DNA of 64,000 bases from Natrinema gari JCM 14663 (GTDB lineage: Archaea > Halobacteriota > Halobacteria > Halobacteriales > Natrialbaceae). The DNA is taken from NCBI RefSeq assembly GCF_000337175.1, contig NZ_AOIJ01000030.1, positions 413 through 64,412 of the forward strand. Direction: 5' to 3'. The notes under the pieces were generated by a model. It saw nothing but the letters and a program-made list of their open reading frames with translations. It was not told the DNA's origin and did not search any database. The first letter of the stretch is position 1. Each line of letters opens with the position of its first letter. Of the stretch, positions 32,317-41,678 are shown piece by piece. The position numbers and the translations under genes are program-made.

Positions 32317-32472
32317 TCACACCTCGGGATGCCATGCGAGCCCGTCCCATCGAACCGTGTACGCGTTTGCACCACACTCCGGACATTGCGTCCCGCCCGT
32401 CGTCGGATCGGTCGTCCGCTCCGGGATCGTCTGCGTGGAGCCACAGCGATCACATTCGAGCCAGACCGGCAT
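32317..32472 (-). CDS. Small zinc-ribbon protein
   Basis: 51 aa from the ATG at 32470-32472; an ATG at 32499 would add nine residues. It is a minimal zinc ribbon: CDRC (residues 7-10) and CPEC (30-33) spaced by 19 residues, then TVRWDGLAWHPEV. The family is unrecognised; such proteins are frequent in haloarchaea. Convergent with the acidic protein. Confidence 0.62.
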   Translation of the reverse strand: MPVWLECDRCGSTQTIPERTTDPTTGGTQCPECGANAYTVRWDGLAWHPEV

Positions 32473-32657
32473 ACTCACACTGACGCGCCGGACGACCATG
32501 ATCGTGCTGCGGGAGAGCGACGGGGGCCGGCGCTGGGCGGTCATAGTACTGGACGCAGGACCTGCCGCCGCTCGAGTGGGCTCGAAACGGGACGCGAGAC
32601 CGCAACGGTCGGCCCGCGATTGCAGTTCCGGACCGACGCCTACGCGAGACGGCAGCG

Positions 32658-33530
32658 TTACGCGAGGAACTCTTCGATGTGGTCGGCGACTTCTTCGGGG
32701 GTGTCGCCGACGGGGACGCCGGCGTCGTTGAGGGCGCTGATCTTGCTCTCTGCGGTTCCCGTGCCGGAGCCGGAGACGATCGCGCCGGCGTGACCCATCC
32801 GCTTGCCCGGCGGTGCGGTGCGGCCGGCGATGAAGCCGGCGACCGGCGTGTCGACGTAGTCGTCGATGAACGCGGCCGCTTCCTCCTCGTCTTCGCCGCC
32901 GATCTCCCCGCACATGACGATGGCGTCGGTGTCGGGGTCGTCCTCGAACAGTTCGAGGGCGTCGACGAAGTCGGTCCCGATGATCGGGTCGCCACCGATG
33001 CCGATGGCGGTCGTCTGGCCGATCCCGCGATTGGTCAAGCTATCGACGACCTGGTAGGTCAGGGTCCCGGAGCGGGAGACGAGCCCGACGTTCCCCTCGG
33101 CGAAGATGTTCCCGGGGAGAATGCCGAGTTTCGCCTCGCCGGGCGTGATGAGGCCGGGACAGTTCGGACCGATGAGTCGGGTCTCCGTCTCGGAGAGGCG
33201 CTTGTTGACGCGCGCCATGTCCTGGGTCGGGATGCCTTCCGTGATCGCGACCGCGAGGTCAAGCTCCGAGTCGAGCGATTCGAAAATCGCGTCACCGGCA
33301 AAGGCCGGCGGAACGAAGATCACGGACGTATCCGCGTTCTCCTCGTCGACGGCCTCGTGGACCGTATCGTAGACCGGCACGCCGCTGACCTCCTGGCCAC
33401 CCTTGCCGGGGACCGCACCGGCGACGACGTTGGTGCCGTACTCCATCATCTGTTCGGCGTGGAACTTGCCTTCCCCGCCGGTGATGCCCTGTACCACGAC
33501 GCGCGTGTCGTCGTCGACTAGTACGCTCAT
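32658..33530 (-). CDS. sucD: Succinyl-CoA ligase, alpha subunit
   Basis: 290 aa. The CoA-binding Rossmann domain opens [53 protein letters not shown] and the phosphohistidine loop [19 protein letters not shown] (active His) follow. With the beta subunit it couples succinyl-CoA hydrolysis to ATP or GTP formation in the TCA cycle. Its start overlaps the sucC stop by 4 bp (ATGA). Confidence 0.97.
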   Translation of the reverse strand: MSVLVDDDTRVVVQGITGGEGKFHAEQMMEYGTNVVAGAVPGKGGQEVSGVPVYDTVHEAVDEENADTSVIFVPPAFAGDAIFESLDSELDLAVAITEGIPTQDMARVNKRLSETETRLIGPNCPGLITPGEAKLGILPGNIFAEGNVGLVSRSGTLTYQVVDSLTNRGIGQTTAIGIGGDPIIGTDFVDALELFEDDPDTDAIVMCGEIGGEDEEEAAAFIDDYVDTPVAGFIAGRTAPPGKRMGHAGAIVSGSGTGTAESKISALNDAGVPVGDTPEEVADHIEEFLA

Positions 33531-34678
33531 TGGTCGTTCACCTCCCCAGCGTACTCGACAGCACGCTGAACCGCGTCCTCGAGGGTCTGTTCGACCGTCA
33601 CGAGGTCCTCGTTGAGAATCTCCATGCCTTCCTCCCAGTTCGTGCCGGCCAGTCGGACGACGACTGGCTTGGGGATCTCATCGAACTGCTCGAGCGCCTC
33701 GTTGATCCCCCGGGCGACCTCGTCGCCGCGGGTGATCCCGCCGAAGATGTTGAAGACGACCGAATCGACGTTGTCGTCGGAGAAGACCATGTCAAGCGCG
33801 TTCGCGATGCGGGCGGCCTTCGCGCCGCCGCCCACGTCGAGGAAGTTGGCGGGTTCGCCGCCGTAGTGGTCGACCAGGTCGAGCGTCGTCATCACGAGCC
33901 CGGCACCGTTGCCGATGATCCCCGTGTTGCCATCGAGACGGACATAGTCGAAGCCGTACTCGTCGGCCTTCTGCTCGAGATCGTCGCCGCCGGCCGCTTC
34001 CTCTTCCATCTCGGCGAGTTCGGGCTGGCGGAACAGAGCGTCCTCGTCGATGTTCATCACAGCGTCGGCCGCGATGACCTCGTCGTCGGCCGTGACCATC
34101 AGCGGGTTGATCTCGGCGTCGGCTCCGTCTTTGTCGTCCCAGAGCTGGTAGAGCGTGGTGAGGACGCTCGAGACGTCGCGCGCGACCGACTGGTCGACGC
34201 CGGCGTCGTAGACGGCTTTGCGGGCCTGGTATGGGTGCATCCCGAAGGAGGGATCGATGTGTTCGCGGGCGATCGCGTCGGGATCTTCCTCGGCGACTTC
34301 CTCGATGTTGACGCCGCCTTTGGTCGAGACCATCGCGACGGGCTTGCCCTCGCCGCGGTCCATCGTGATCCCCACGTAGAGTTCGTTCACGAAGTCGACC
34401 GCTTCCTCGACGAGGACCCGATCGACGTGATACCCTTTCAGATCCATGCCGAGAATGGAGTCGGCCGCGTCCCGGGCCTCGTCCGCGTCCTCGACGAGTT
34501 TAATTCCGCCGGCCTTCCCACGGCCGCCGACCTGTACCTGCGCTTTCACCGCTACTGGGTATCCGATTTCCTCGGCCGCGGATACCACACCGTCGACGTC
34601 GGACGCGAGTTGCGAGTCCGGCGTCGGAATCCCGGCATCGGCGAAGACGGTCTTCGCCTGATATTCGTGTAATTTCAT
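33527..34678 (-). CDS. sucC: Succinyl-CoA ligase, beta subunit
   Basis: 383 aa. ATP-grasp fold: [52 protein letters not shown]-like segment ([14 protein letters not shown]), [21 protein letters not shown] and [19 protein letters not shown]. First gene of the sucCD operon. A minus-strand TTTAAG element (around 34709) sits about 30 bp before the ATG, so the message is nearly leaderless. Confidence 0.97.
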   Translation of the reverse strand: MKLHEYQAKTVFADAGIPTPDSQLASDVDGVVSAAEEIGYPVAVKAQVQVGGRGKAGGIKLVEDADEARDAADSILGMDLKGYHVDRVLVEEAVDFVNELYVGITMDRGEGKPVAMVSTKGGVNIEEVAEEDPDAIAREHIDPSFGMHPYQARKAVYDAGVDQSVARDVSSVLTTLYQLWDDKDGADAEINPLMVTADDEVIAADAVMNIDEDALFRQPELAEMEEEAAGGDDLEQKADEYGFDYVRLDGNTGIIGNGAGLVMTTLDLVDHYGGEPANFLDVGGGAKAARIANALDMVFSDDNVDSVVFNIFGGITRGDEVARGINEALEQFDEIPKPVVVRLAGTNWEEGMEILNEDLVTVEQTLEDAVQRAVEYAGEVNDQ

Positions 34679-34995
34679 GCCATTCGAACGGGCGTGCCGA
34701 CCTTGCTTAAATCATGCCAGTTTCCACTCGCCGCGGGCGTTCTATCGACGTGCAGCAACGACACCGGGTGCGTCACGGCCGTCCTGTTTTCTCAACCGCT
34801 CTCTTTGTGTGGGTTCTCAACTGAGGGCGGGTGTGACCTACCCGCACGTCCGGACTCCGGGCGGATTCCTCGCGATGAAGAGGTCGGCCGATCGCTCGGA
34901 CGGGTCTCCCGCGACGCTCGCGGCGACCGGCCGACAGGAGCCGACACAGCATTCAAACGTCGCCTCTCCTAAGGGCACGGACAAGGGGCACCGCC
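34679..34995. other. Intergenic region between sucC and the UbiA-family gene
   Basis: 317 bp between two divergent genes. It holds the sucC TATA element at 34705-34713 (minus) and the 5' region of the UbiA-family gene (plus). Short frames inside lack recognisable domains. Confidence 0.5.
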
Positions 34996-35868
34996 GTGAG
35001 AAATTCCACCGCGACGCATCGCCCACCCGGCTGGGTGGCATCCGTCAAGACCGGGCTCCGGGTTCTGGTCCATAGCAACCTCTTCATCTCGCTTGCGACG
35101 GTCAGCGTCGCCGTGACGACCGTTCTTCTCGCAAACCTGCCGCTCGAGCCCCTACCGCTGTTCATCGTTTTTGCGGCGACGATGTTCGTCTACACCGTCA
35201 ACCGGTTTACCGACCTCGCGGAGGACGAACGGAACGTCCCACAGCGTGCGGCGTTTACCAAGCGGTACGGAACGCTCTGGTTGGCCGTTGGGGTCGGCCT
35301 CTACGTCGCCGCAGTCGGACTCGCCGTCGCGGTCGGCGTTCCCGGCGCGGTGTACATGTTCCTCCCGCTCGTGGTCGTACTCCTGTACTCCGTCGGCGGG
35401 GTCAAGCAACTCTTTCTCGTGAAGAACCTCGTGGTCGGCTTCGCCTGGGGCGCGATCCCGTTGGGCGTCGGCTACTACTACGGCCAGTTGCGCTCGCCGG
35501 CGATCCTGTTTCTGTTCGGGTATATCACGACCATGATCACCATCGCCGCGGTGATCTTCGACGTGAAGGACATCGAGGGGGACCTCGCGGAGGGCATCCC
35601 GACGGTCCCCAACCTGTTCGGCCCGCGCTGGACCCGCCTCCTGTCGTTGCTGGCGACCGTCGCCGTCGCCGCAGCGGTGATCGCCCTCGTCGTCGGTGGC
35701 GCGATCGCACACGAGTTCCTCGTCGTGCTCGCGATGAACGCCTACGTCTGTGCGTACATCCCCTTCGCGACCACCGATCGCGGGCCGCTGTACTACGGGT
35801 TCGTCGTCGACGGCGAACACGTCTTCCTCGCGGCCGTCGTCGCCGCGCTCGAGTGGCTGATCTGGTAG
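34996..35868 (+). CDS. UbiA-family prenyltransferase-like membrane protein
   Basis: 290 aa from the GTG at 34996. About eight hydrophobic helices. The first UbiA Asp-rich motif appears as NRFTDLAED (residues 69-77), in place of N-D-x-x-D-x-x-x-D, and the second as DVKDIEGD (about residue 190). Family members transfer isoprenoid chains to aromatic or other acceptors in membranes (menaquinone, lipid or carotenoid synthesis). The replaced Asp in motif 1 makes the substrate uncertain. Confidence 0.83.
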   Translation: MRNSTATHRPPGWVASVKTGLRVLVHSNLFISLATVSVAVTTVLLANLPLEPLPLFIVFAATMFVYTVNRFTDLAEDERNVPQRAAFTKRYGTLWLAVGVGLYVAAVGLAVAVGVPGAVYMFLPLVVVLLYSVGGVKQLFLVKNLVVGFAWGAIPLGVGYYYGQLRSPAILFLFGYITTMITIAAVIFDVKDIEGDLAEGIPTVPNLFGPRWTRLLSLLATVAVAAAVIALVVGGAIAHEFLVVLAMNAYVCAYIPFATTDRGPLYYGFVVDGEHVFLAAVVAALEWLIW

Positions 35869-36004
35869 CGGCTGCGCTCGACGCGACACGCACTGGCAGC
35901 GTCACGACAGCCAAAAAGGACACGACACCGCGTTCCGTTCGACGGCGAGTGCCGCGACGACAGCGGCCGCTATCGGTCGGCCGTCGACGCTCGGCTCGGG
36001 CGGT

Positions 36005-36232
36005 TCAGTCGCGGTCGGCTTCGCTCCAGTCGCAGTCCTGGCACTTCCAGCCGGTGACGAGTTCGGTGACCGACGGCATGTAAACAACCCGCAAGACGTT
36101 CCCGGTACACTCCGGACACTCTTCGTCGGCCTCCTCGATCGAGTCGACCTCCATCACGGCGTCGCCCTCGACGAGTTCCGCGAGTTTTTCGGCCGTCACC
36201 ATTCGCCCCTGAACGACGCGATTCTCGCTCAC
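36005..36232 (-). CDS. Small zinc-ribbon protein (DUF5795-like)
   Basis: 75 aa. N-terminal helix (VTAEKLAELVEGDAVMEVDSIEEA) followed by a zinc ribbon: CPEC (39-42) and CQDC (64-67), ending in WSEADRD. It is recalled as a haloarchaeal family (DUF5795) but this is not verified. Function unknown. Confidence 0.68.
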   Translation of the reverse strand: MSENRVVQGRMVTAEKLAELVEGDAVMEVDSIEEADEECPECTGNVLRVVYMPSVTELVTGWKCQDCDWSEADRD

Positions 36233-36575
36233 ACTCGGGCTACCGGCCGCGATACCCTAAGCGTTTCCTGATTCGGTCGTCGCCTCGAGCGAGATCGATT
36301 GGGGCGGGATCGGAGCGCGTCGCGATCGAAAACCGAAGCGGTTCCAGCGGGTCGGAACCGGGGCCGGCGTCGCAGCGGCCCTCGCTATCGTCCGTCCGTC
36401 GGCAACCCCATCCAGTAGCCGTCAGCGGCGTCCGAGAGCGCGCTTGCGGGTCTCCACCTACCGCATCGTAGTTGCCGAGTCGAAGTGATATCAGTGTATC
36501 CCGCACAGCATGTGCACGGCGTGCACGCACCGCGGTCGCGGACCGACCGGAAGCGTCCCCGATCACCAGCGGCGG
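36233..36575. other. Intergenic region without a supported gene
   Basis: 343 bp between two minus-strand genes: the zinc-ribbon gene promoter and the 3' flank of the FilR1-like regulator. The long frame that spans it (36240-36566) is Arg/Asp-rich with no domain and is treated as chance. Confidence 0.5.
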
Positions 36576-37373
36576 CTACTCGAGGCTGTCCATCGCCGTT
36601 GCGTGCCGTTCGAGGGCGTCGAATCGATCGATCGCCCACTCCCTGACTCGCGTCTCGGTCGACTCGAGCAGCGCCGTCGGGAGCCCGTTCTCGTCGTGGA
36701 CGCCGATCTGAACCGCGTCGTCGACGATCCCCAGATAGAATGGCACTTCGTTGGCGACGACCGCGACGGAAAGCGACTCGGCGTCGGCCATCGCCGCGAA
36801 CGTGTCCGCGACCGGCGGCTCCGTCCGCAGCGTCTCCGCGACTGACTCGGTGACGAGCAACTCGAAGACGGCCCCCGATTCGAGTGCTTCCCGCGACGTC
36901 TCGAGCGGTTTCGCCGCCGTCGCCGGCAGCATGGCCCTGACGTACTCCGCGTCGGAGAGACTCGCCGCGCGGTATTCGGTCGGCGCGTAGGGGTTTGCCG
37001 TCGTGGACTCGACGACCGTCGCGTCGACCAGCCCCTCGAGATCGAAGTCGAGTTCGATCGCCGGAATCCGCTCGAGCACCGGCCGTAACCGAACCATCGC
37101 GTCGACCCGGTCCAGCGTTTCCGTCACCGCCCCCGTCGCGAGGGCCCCGGCCGACGTGAGTTCGTACCGTCGACCCCGTTCGCGGAGCAGTCCGCGTTCT
37201 CCCAATCCATCCAGATTTCGTTGTAGCGTCGTTCGCACGACATCGACCTCGGCCCGTAGCGCATCCTTCGAAACGGCACCCTCCGCTGCCAGCGTCTCGA
37301 GGATCCGTACTCGGGTCGGTGAACGCGCCACGTACTCGAGCGTCTCGATCGCAGCCCCCGTTCGATCACCCAT
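36576..37373 (-). CDS. Winged-HTH regulator of the FilR1-like haloarchaeal family
   Basis: 265 aa from the ATG at 37371-37373. Residues about 1-85 are a winged helix-turn-helix (SPTRVRILETLAAEGAVSKDALRAEVDVVRTTLQRNLDGLGERGLLRERGRRYELTSAG). The rest follows the FilR1 middle-domain pattern (LRPVLERIPAIELDFDLEGLVDATVV... AAKPLETSREALESGAVFELLVTESVAETLR ... VPFYLGIVDDAVQIGVHDENGLPTALLES). The founding methanogen protein regulates chain growth in response to acyl-homoserine-lactone-like signals. The haloarchaeal ligands are unknown. Confidence 0.84.
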   Translation of the reverse strand: MGDRTGAAIETLEYVARSPTRVRILETLAAEGAVSKDALRAEVDVVRTTLQRNLDGLGERGLLRERGRRYELTSAGALATGAVTETLDRVDAMVRLRPVLERIPAIELDFDLEGLVDATVVESTTANPYAPTEYRAASLSDAEYVRAMLPATAAKPLETSREALESGAVFELLVTESVAETLRTEPPVADTFAAMADAESLSVAVVANEVPFYLGIVDDAVQIGVHDENGLPTALLESTETRVREWAIDRFDALERHATAMDSLE

Positions 37374-37552
37374 CACGTCTCGGTTCTCCAACCGAGCCCA
37401 CTTTATCGCACTGGCCACTGCCGGGGCGCTTCGTCCCCGTACCCGCAATCCGAGCGACCGCTATGGTCGAGCGCTGTAACCGATTGGGACGCCGTGATCG
37501 GCCTGTGTCTGCGGGCACAATCGTATAGACGGTCACGGCCGAACCAGCGAAT

Positions 37553-37882
37553 ATGGAGACGCGCTGGGCGACCGTCGACGGCGTCACCCTCGAACTACCG
37601 GCCGACAGTACCGTCAACGAACTCCGGGACGCGCTCTACAAACCCGACGACGCGGTGCTGGTCGCGGTAACGGGTGATCTCGTCTCGGTCGTCCACGACG
37701 AGGATCGACGGCTCTCCGAACTGGTCGCCGGCTGTGCCGAGACCTATTACTTCCGGCGGCGGGACGGTCCCGAGCGAAACGACCTGCTGGCCGCGCCGGA
37801 ACTCGAGGACGCACTGGCCGACTCGAGCGACGGCCGGGAGGTTGCCGAGACGACGTTCCAGCGGCCGGGCATCGACCACTAG
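37553..37882 (+). CDS. Hypothetical protein, possibly beta-grasp (ubiquitin-like)
   Basis: 109 aa. TLELPADSTVNELRDAL near the N terminus, followed by alternating short strands, recalls the strand-strand-helix opening of beta-grasp proteins such as RnfH or MoaD. There is no C-terminal Gly-Gly, and the last 40 residues are acidic and unstructured. The fold idea is inference only. It is convergent with the MOSC gene and both stop codons share one CTAG (37879-37882). Confidence 0.68.
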   Translation: METRWATVDGVTLELPADSTVNELRDALYKPDDAVLVAVTGDLVSVVHDEDRRLSELVAGCAETYYFRRRDGPERNDLLAAPELEDALADSSDGREVAETTFQRPGIDH

Positions 37883-38652
37883 TTCCGGCTGATTTCGACC
37901 GGGTCACCGACGCGGAGCGTCCGGCCGCGATCGGACGCGGGGACACGCGTGATAAGCATCAGCGAGTAGTAGTGATCGAACGCGTCGAGGTCGGCCCACT
38001 CGGGAAACGTCTCCTCTCGCTTTCGAACGAACCGCGTTCGGAACTCCTCGGTCGGGTCGCCCGTATCGGGATCGCGCCGGGGGACGACACAGCGGCCACA
38101 GGGTGTCACCCCGTCGAATCGGATGCCACCGATCTCGAACGCCGGTGCGTTCGCGCCGACGAATCGATCTTCCCAGAACGGGTCGACGCCGGCGACCTCG
38201 ATGTTCGCTCGGAGTCGTCGTCGTGCACCCGCGACGGTCATCCCGTCGAACCAGGACGCGACCGTCTCGAGCGTCGCCGTACTGACCACCGACGGCCCCA
38301 TCTCGCGCCGATCGACGAACCCCAGCGACGTGTCCCGCTCGAACGACAGTTCGACGTCGAAAAACTCGCTGAACCAGGTGGCGGCAGTTTCGCGGTCGGC
38401 CTCGAGATCGAACTGCCGCTCCTCGCCGTCGGACGTCTCGACCGCGAGCAGGCCCGTCGCGGGATCGTAATCGGTCTCGAGAGCGTGGACGCGCTCAGTC
38501 CGTTTGCCGTTGAGAACGTCACCACCGGTATCGAACAGTGCGTACTCCCTGTCGTGGGCCACCGTCCCGCCTTCGAGAACATCGGCCGCCTCGAGATCGA
38601 TGCCGTCGAGTCCCTTCACCGGATACACCCTGAGCCGGGCAAGTCGCGCCAT
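37879..38652 (-). CDS. MOSC-domain protein
   Basis: 257 aa from the ATG at 38650-38652. The N-terminal MOSC_N barrel (LARLRVYPVKGLDGIDLEAADVLEGGTVAHDREYALFD) precedes the MOSC domain, in which FRANIEV-like RLRANIEVAG, W-E-D-R and the conserved Cys pair CGRCVVPRRDPDTG (about residues 197-210) are visible. MOSC proteins bind molybdenum cofactor or transfer sulfur; mitochondrial ones reduce N-hydroxylated compounds. The electron partner here is unknown. Confidence 0.92.
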   Translation of the reverse strand: MARLARLRVYPVKGLDGIDLEAADVLEGGTVAHDREYALFDTGGDVLNGKRTERVHALETDYDPATGLLAVETSDGEERQFDLEADRETAATWFSEFFDVELSFERDTSLGFVDRREMGPSVVSTATLETVASWFDGMTVAGARRRLRANIEVAGVDPFWEDRFVGANAPAFEIGGIRFDGVTPCGRCVVPRRDPDTGDPTEEFRTRFVRKREETFPEWADLDAFDHYYSLMLITRVPASDRGRTLRVGDPVEISRN

Positions 38653-38789
38653 TGCCACCACGTACCGGGCGAACCCCTATCAGTCTTCTTTCGATCAGGA
38701 TCGGAATGCAACTCACGGCCGCGGTTCGTGGCCCTCCATCGGCGATCGAACCGCGCAATCGAGCGATCGCTCGGAGCCGATCCCCGCGA

Positions 38790-39044
38790 TCAGTCGATCG
38801 TCACGACAGGATCGTCGCGCTGATCGAACTCGACCGTTATCTCGTGGTCAGCGTACGAAAACCCGATCCGACCGGCCCGGCGCTCGCCCGATTCGGTCGT
38901 CGCAAAGATCGCTGCGAGGGCATCGGGATCGACCGCCTCGAACAACGGCGGCAACGACAGCGGATCGATGCCCTCGAGCGTCGCGACGCCGGTGACGATA
39001 CGCTCGTGCACCTCGTCGGTGTCGACTGCGAGGGATTGGCCCAT
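38790..39044 (-). CDS. HalOD1 output-domain protein
   Basis: 84 aa. Pattern VHERIVTGVATLEGIDPLSLPPLFEAVDPDALAAIF, then GRIGFSYADHEITVEFD, as in the HalOD1 gene at 3239-3463. Small stand-alone signalling-linked protein of unknown biochemistry. Upstream of the ATG at 39044 is an AT-rich TATTAATAACTTG region suitable for a promoter. Confidence 0.82.
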   Translation of the reverse strand: MGQSLAVDTDEVHERIVTGVATLEGIDPLSLPPLFEAVDPDALAAIFATTESGERRAGRIGFSYADHEITVEFDQRDDPVVTID

Positions 39045-39173
39045 CGGTATCTACCGCCACATCGTGCTATTAATAACTTGCGGAACGACCGATTGTTGTG
39101 GTTATTACCGAACCAAACAAGTGTTGTCACGTATCGTTCGCGATCCGGGTCGGAGACCGCGGTCTTCGGCGGC

Positions 39174-39629
39174 TTACTCCGTGTCGAGTTCGAACTGTTC
39201 GTTCTCCGAGACGGAGTTGAGAACGATGCTCGTATTCGACTGATTGATGTCGGGATCGGTGATCAGCGTCTTGATCTGATCGTTCATATCGTCCGTGTCC
39301 TGAAACTTCCCGATGGCGATCACGTCGTAGTCACCAGTGACTTCGTACACCGAGATCATCTGCCGGTGCTCTCGCAGCGTCTCCGTGATCTCGGGGAGGG
39401 CGTTCCCTTCGGCTTTGAATTGCATGACGGCGGTGACGTCGTAACCGACGGCATCGTAGTCGACTTTCGGTGTGTAGCCCTCGATCACGCCCTCGTCCTC
39501 GAGATCGGAGAGGTGGTTCGAGACGGTCGTGACGGAGACATCGAGTTCCTCGGCGAGGCTTCGCAGACTCGCGCGGCCGTCGTCGAGCAGTTCGTTGACC
39601 AGATCGGCATCCAAGTGTTCGTAGGTCAT
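39174..39629 (-). CDS. Lrp/AsnC family transcriptional regulator
   Basis: 151 aa. The N-terminal HTH ([49 protein letters not shown]) and the C-terminal RAM domain ([53 protein letters not shown]) are complete. Archaeal Lrp proteins sense amino acids and control metabolism as dimers or octamers. No neighbouring amino-acid gene is evident, so its targets may be distant. Confidence 0.93.
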   Translation of the reverse strand: MTYEHLDADLVNELLDDGRASLRSLAEELDVSVTTVSNHLSDLEDEGVIEGYTPKVDYDAVGYDVTAVMQFKAEGNALPEITETLREHRQMISVYEVTGDYDVIAIGKFQDTDDMNDQIKTLITDPDINQSNTSIVLNSVSENEQFELDTE

Positions 39630-39875
39630 TGTCCGATATAAATTCCTCCTCGTACTAGGGGTTTACGAATATCCAGTTCTATCCGGTTCTATTGAGACGG
39701 TGTTGCGATGTGTGCGGACAAGTCGTGCGGAGGGGTGAATTAGTGACCGGCTCCCGAGCCACCGTCGCGGTCGCTCGCCGGAGACACCACCGTCCCTCGG
39801 TGCCCGATTGACGCGTATATGACTCGCGAACAATTCAATGAACGCGGTCATAGAGACCGAGCCGAAACGACCCGT

Positions 39876-40193
39876 ATGACCGACCTACTCGTGGGGGCAG
39901 TCCTTTTGCTCTGCCTCCTTCCGTCGCTGCTTTTCCTGGGGTTCTGGAATGGACTCGTCCGCATGCAACGGAGTTCACTGATCGCTCGGACGAACTCCCG
40001 TGCTGGCCACTCCGACCCTCGCGTCACGTGGAGCGATGTCATCGACGCGTACACCGATCCACGACACCGCTTTCTCGCGGCCCCGTCAGAACCGCAGTCG
40101 GCGACTACTCGTGACGGACGGTGTGCCGTATGTGCCACAGCGAACGACTCGATCGCGTCGTTCTGTCGCAACTGTGGCCACAAACTCGAGTGA
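39876..40193 (+). CDS. Single-pass membrane protein with C-terminal zinc ribbon
   Basis: 105 aa from the ATG at 39876. One hydrophobic segment (LLVGAVLLLCLLPSLLFLGFW, residues about 3-23) is followed by a linker with WSDVIDAYTDPRHRFL and a terminal CAVC...CRNCGHKLE zinc ribbon. This N-anchor plus zinc-ribbon layout is common among small archaeal membrane proteins of unknown function. Confidence 0.72.
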   Translation: MTDLLVGAVLLLCLLPSLLFLGFWNGLVRMQRSSLIARTNSRAGHSDPRVTWSDVIDAYTDPRHRFLAAPSEPQSATTRDGRCAVCATANDSIASFCRNCGHKLE

Positions 40194-40384
40194 GACGATC
40201 GCCCGCCGCTCACGGAGCGGTCGCCTCGTCGCTTCCTACCGGCCACGCGGGCGGATCGCCACCTGTGACCTGTCTCGGGAGCGAACGCGAGGCGTCCCGG
40301 AAATCGCCTCGCTTCGCTCGGACATCCGTGCGTCGGCTGCCGGAGCGTTCGCTCCCCGTTTCGTTACGTCGATCCTCAGGAGAA

Positions 40385-40459
40385 TGCTCCGTCTGGGATT
40401 TGAACCCAGGTCATCGGCTCGAAAGGCCGAAATGATTGGCCGGACTACACCAACGGAGC
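40385..40459 (-). tRNA. trnE: tRNA-Glu (anticodon TTC)
   Basis: Read on the minus strand it starts GCTCCGTTGGTGTAGTCCGG. The acceptor stem is GCTCCGT/ACGGAGC, the anticodon stem-loop is TCGGC-CTTTCGA-GCCGA with anticodon TTC, and the T loop is TTCAAAT within TGGG/CCCA. The discriminator base A is at 40385. No intron and no encoded CCA. Confidence 0.96.
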
Positions 40460-40868
40460 GTGCTTCGCAACTGGTTGTTGCCGAGGGCTAATGAAAAACG
40501 TTCCGTTCCGATCCAGCAGTGTCACGAGATCACGCACGCTAACCCGTTATTTCGCCGACAACAGACGGTATCGCCCGCTCGCGGACGCTGACTACTACCA
40601 CCCCTTGCTCTCGGTCAGCCGGGCGACCAGCTCGAGGCGGGAGAGCGAGCGTGGTCACCGAACCTTATCGGACCGGCGAGTCGCTGTCAGTACGAGGGTG
40701 AGAACCGTTGTCCGACGACCCGTCGAGCGAGACGACGCCGGTCTCCGAGGAAACGGGTCGGAGTGGGCGACGCTTTGTTTGCCGTGGCTGGACGCCCGGT
40801 CGTGGCCGTCGGCCGGGCAACACCCGCCTCCTCAATCCTTTTTAGCCCCTGCGCCCATTCCATTGAGC
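40460..40868. other. Intergenic region holding promoters of tRNA-Glu and the FAH gene
   Basis: 409 bp. An AT patch at 40487-40497 (read TTTTCATTAG on the minus strand) suits the tRNA promoter. CCTTTTTAG (about 40839-40847) suits the FAH-family gene starting at 40869. No gene was recognised. Confidence 0.5.
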
Positions 40869-41606
40869 ATGAAATACGTCCGCTTTCGCGATCCGGCCGG
40901 TGCGGTCCGCCGCGGCGAGTACGAGAACGGGACGGTTCGGTTCGGCACCGAGCGCTACGCGCTCGAGGACGACGATATCGATGTCCTCCCGCCGTCGGAG
41001 CCCTCGAAAGTCGTTTGCATCGGGAAGAACTACGCCGCCCACGCCGCGGAGTTCGACTCCGAGGTCCCCGACCGCCCGATGCTGTTCCTGAAGCCGCCGA
41101 ACGCGCTCGCGGCCCACGGCGACACCGTGTCCCCGCCCGCGGGCAAGGACCGGATCGACTACGAGGCCGAACTCGGCGTCGTCATCAGCGAGCAGTGCCG
41201 GCACGTCTCCGAGGCCGACGCGATGGACGTCGTGGAAGGGTTCACCTGCGTCAACGATCTCTCGAATCGCGACGACCAGCGCCAGGAGCAAAACTGGATC
41301 CGCGGCAAGGCGTTCGACGGCGCTGCGCCCATGGGTCCCGTCCTCGCGACGCCCGATGAAGTGCCCGCCGACGCGTCGGTGCGGACGCGAGTCAACGGCG
41401 AGCCGAAACAGGACGGCTCCCGCGAGCAACTCATCTTCTCGATCCCCGAACTGATCGCCGAGATCACGACCTACCTCACCTTGGAGCCCGGCGACGTGAT
41501 CGCGACCGGCACGCCCGAGGGCGTCGGGCCCCTGTCCGACGGCGACGAGATCGAGATCGAAATCGAGGGCGTCGGCACGCTCGAGCACGCTGTCCGGATT
41601 CCCTGA
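40869..41606 (+). CDS. Fumarylacetoacetate hydrolase (FAH) family protein
   Basis: 245 aa from the ATG at 40869. A short N-terminal domain leads to the FAH barrel: VVCIGKNYAAHAAEF, FLKPPNALAAHGDTVSPP, DYEAELGVVI (metal-binding Glu residues), CVNDLSNRDDQRQ, GKAFDGAAPMGPVL and VIATGTPEGVGPL. Family enzymes cleave C-C bonds of diketones or decarboxylate oxaloacetate, using Mg2+ or Mn2+. The specific substrate is not evident. Confidence 0.93.
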   Translation: MKYVRFRDPAGAVRRGEYENGTVRFGTERYALEDDDIDVLPPSEPSKVVCIGKNYAAHAAEFDSEVPDRPMLFLKPPNALAAHGDTVSPPAGKDRIDYEAELGVVISEQCRHVSEADAMDVVEGFTCVNDLSNRDDQRQEQNWIRGKAFDGAAPMGPVLATPDEVPADASVRTRVNGEPKQDGSREQLIFSIPELIAEITTYLTLEPGDVIATGTPEGVGPLSDGDEIEIEIEGVGTLEHAVRIP

Positions 41607-41678
41607 GTTGCGAGCCACGAACCGCGCCGCCGACGCGATCGGTGAACCTTTTTCGGGTCGCTCGAGGAACCACGAGGC

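Noticed and set aside
36240-36566. 108-codon minus-strand frame between the zinc ribbon and FilR1-like genes
   Set aside because: Arg/Asp-rich with no domain or start signal; consistent with chance in GC-rich DNA.
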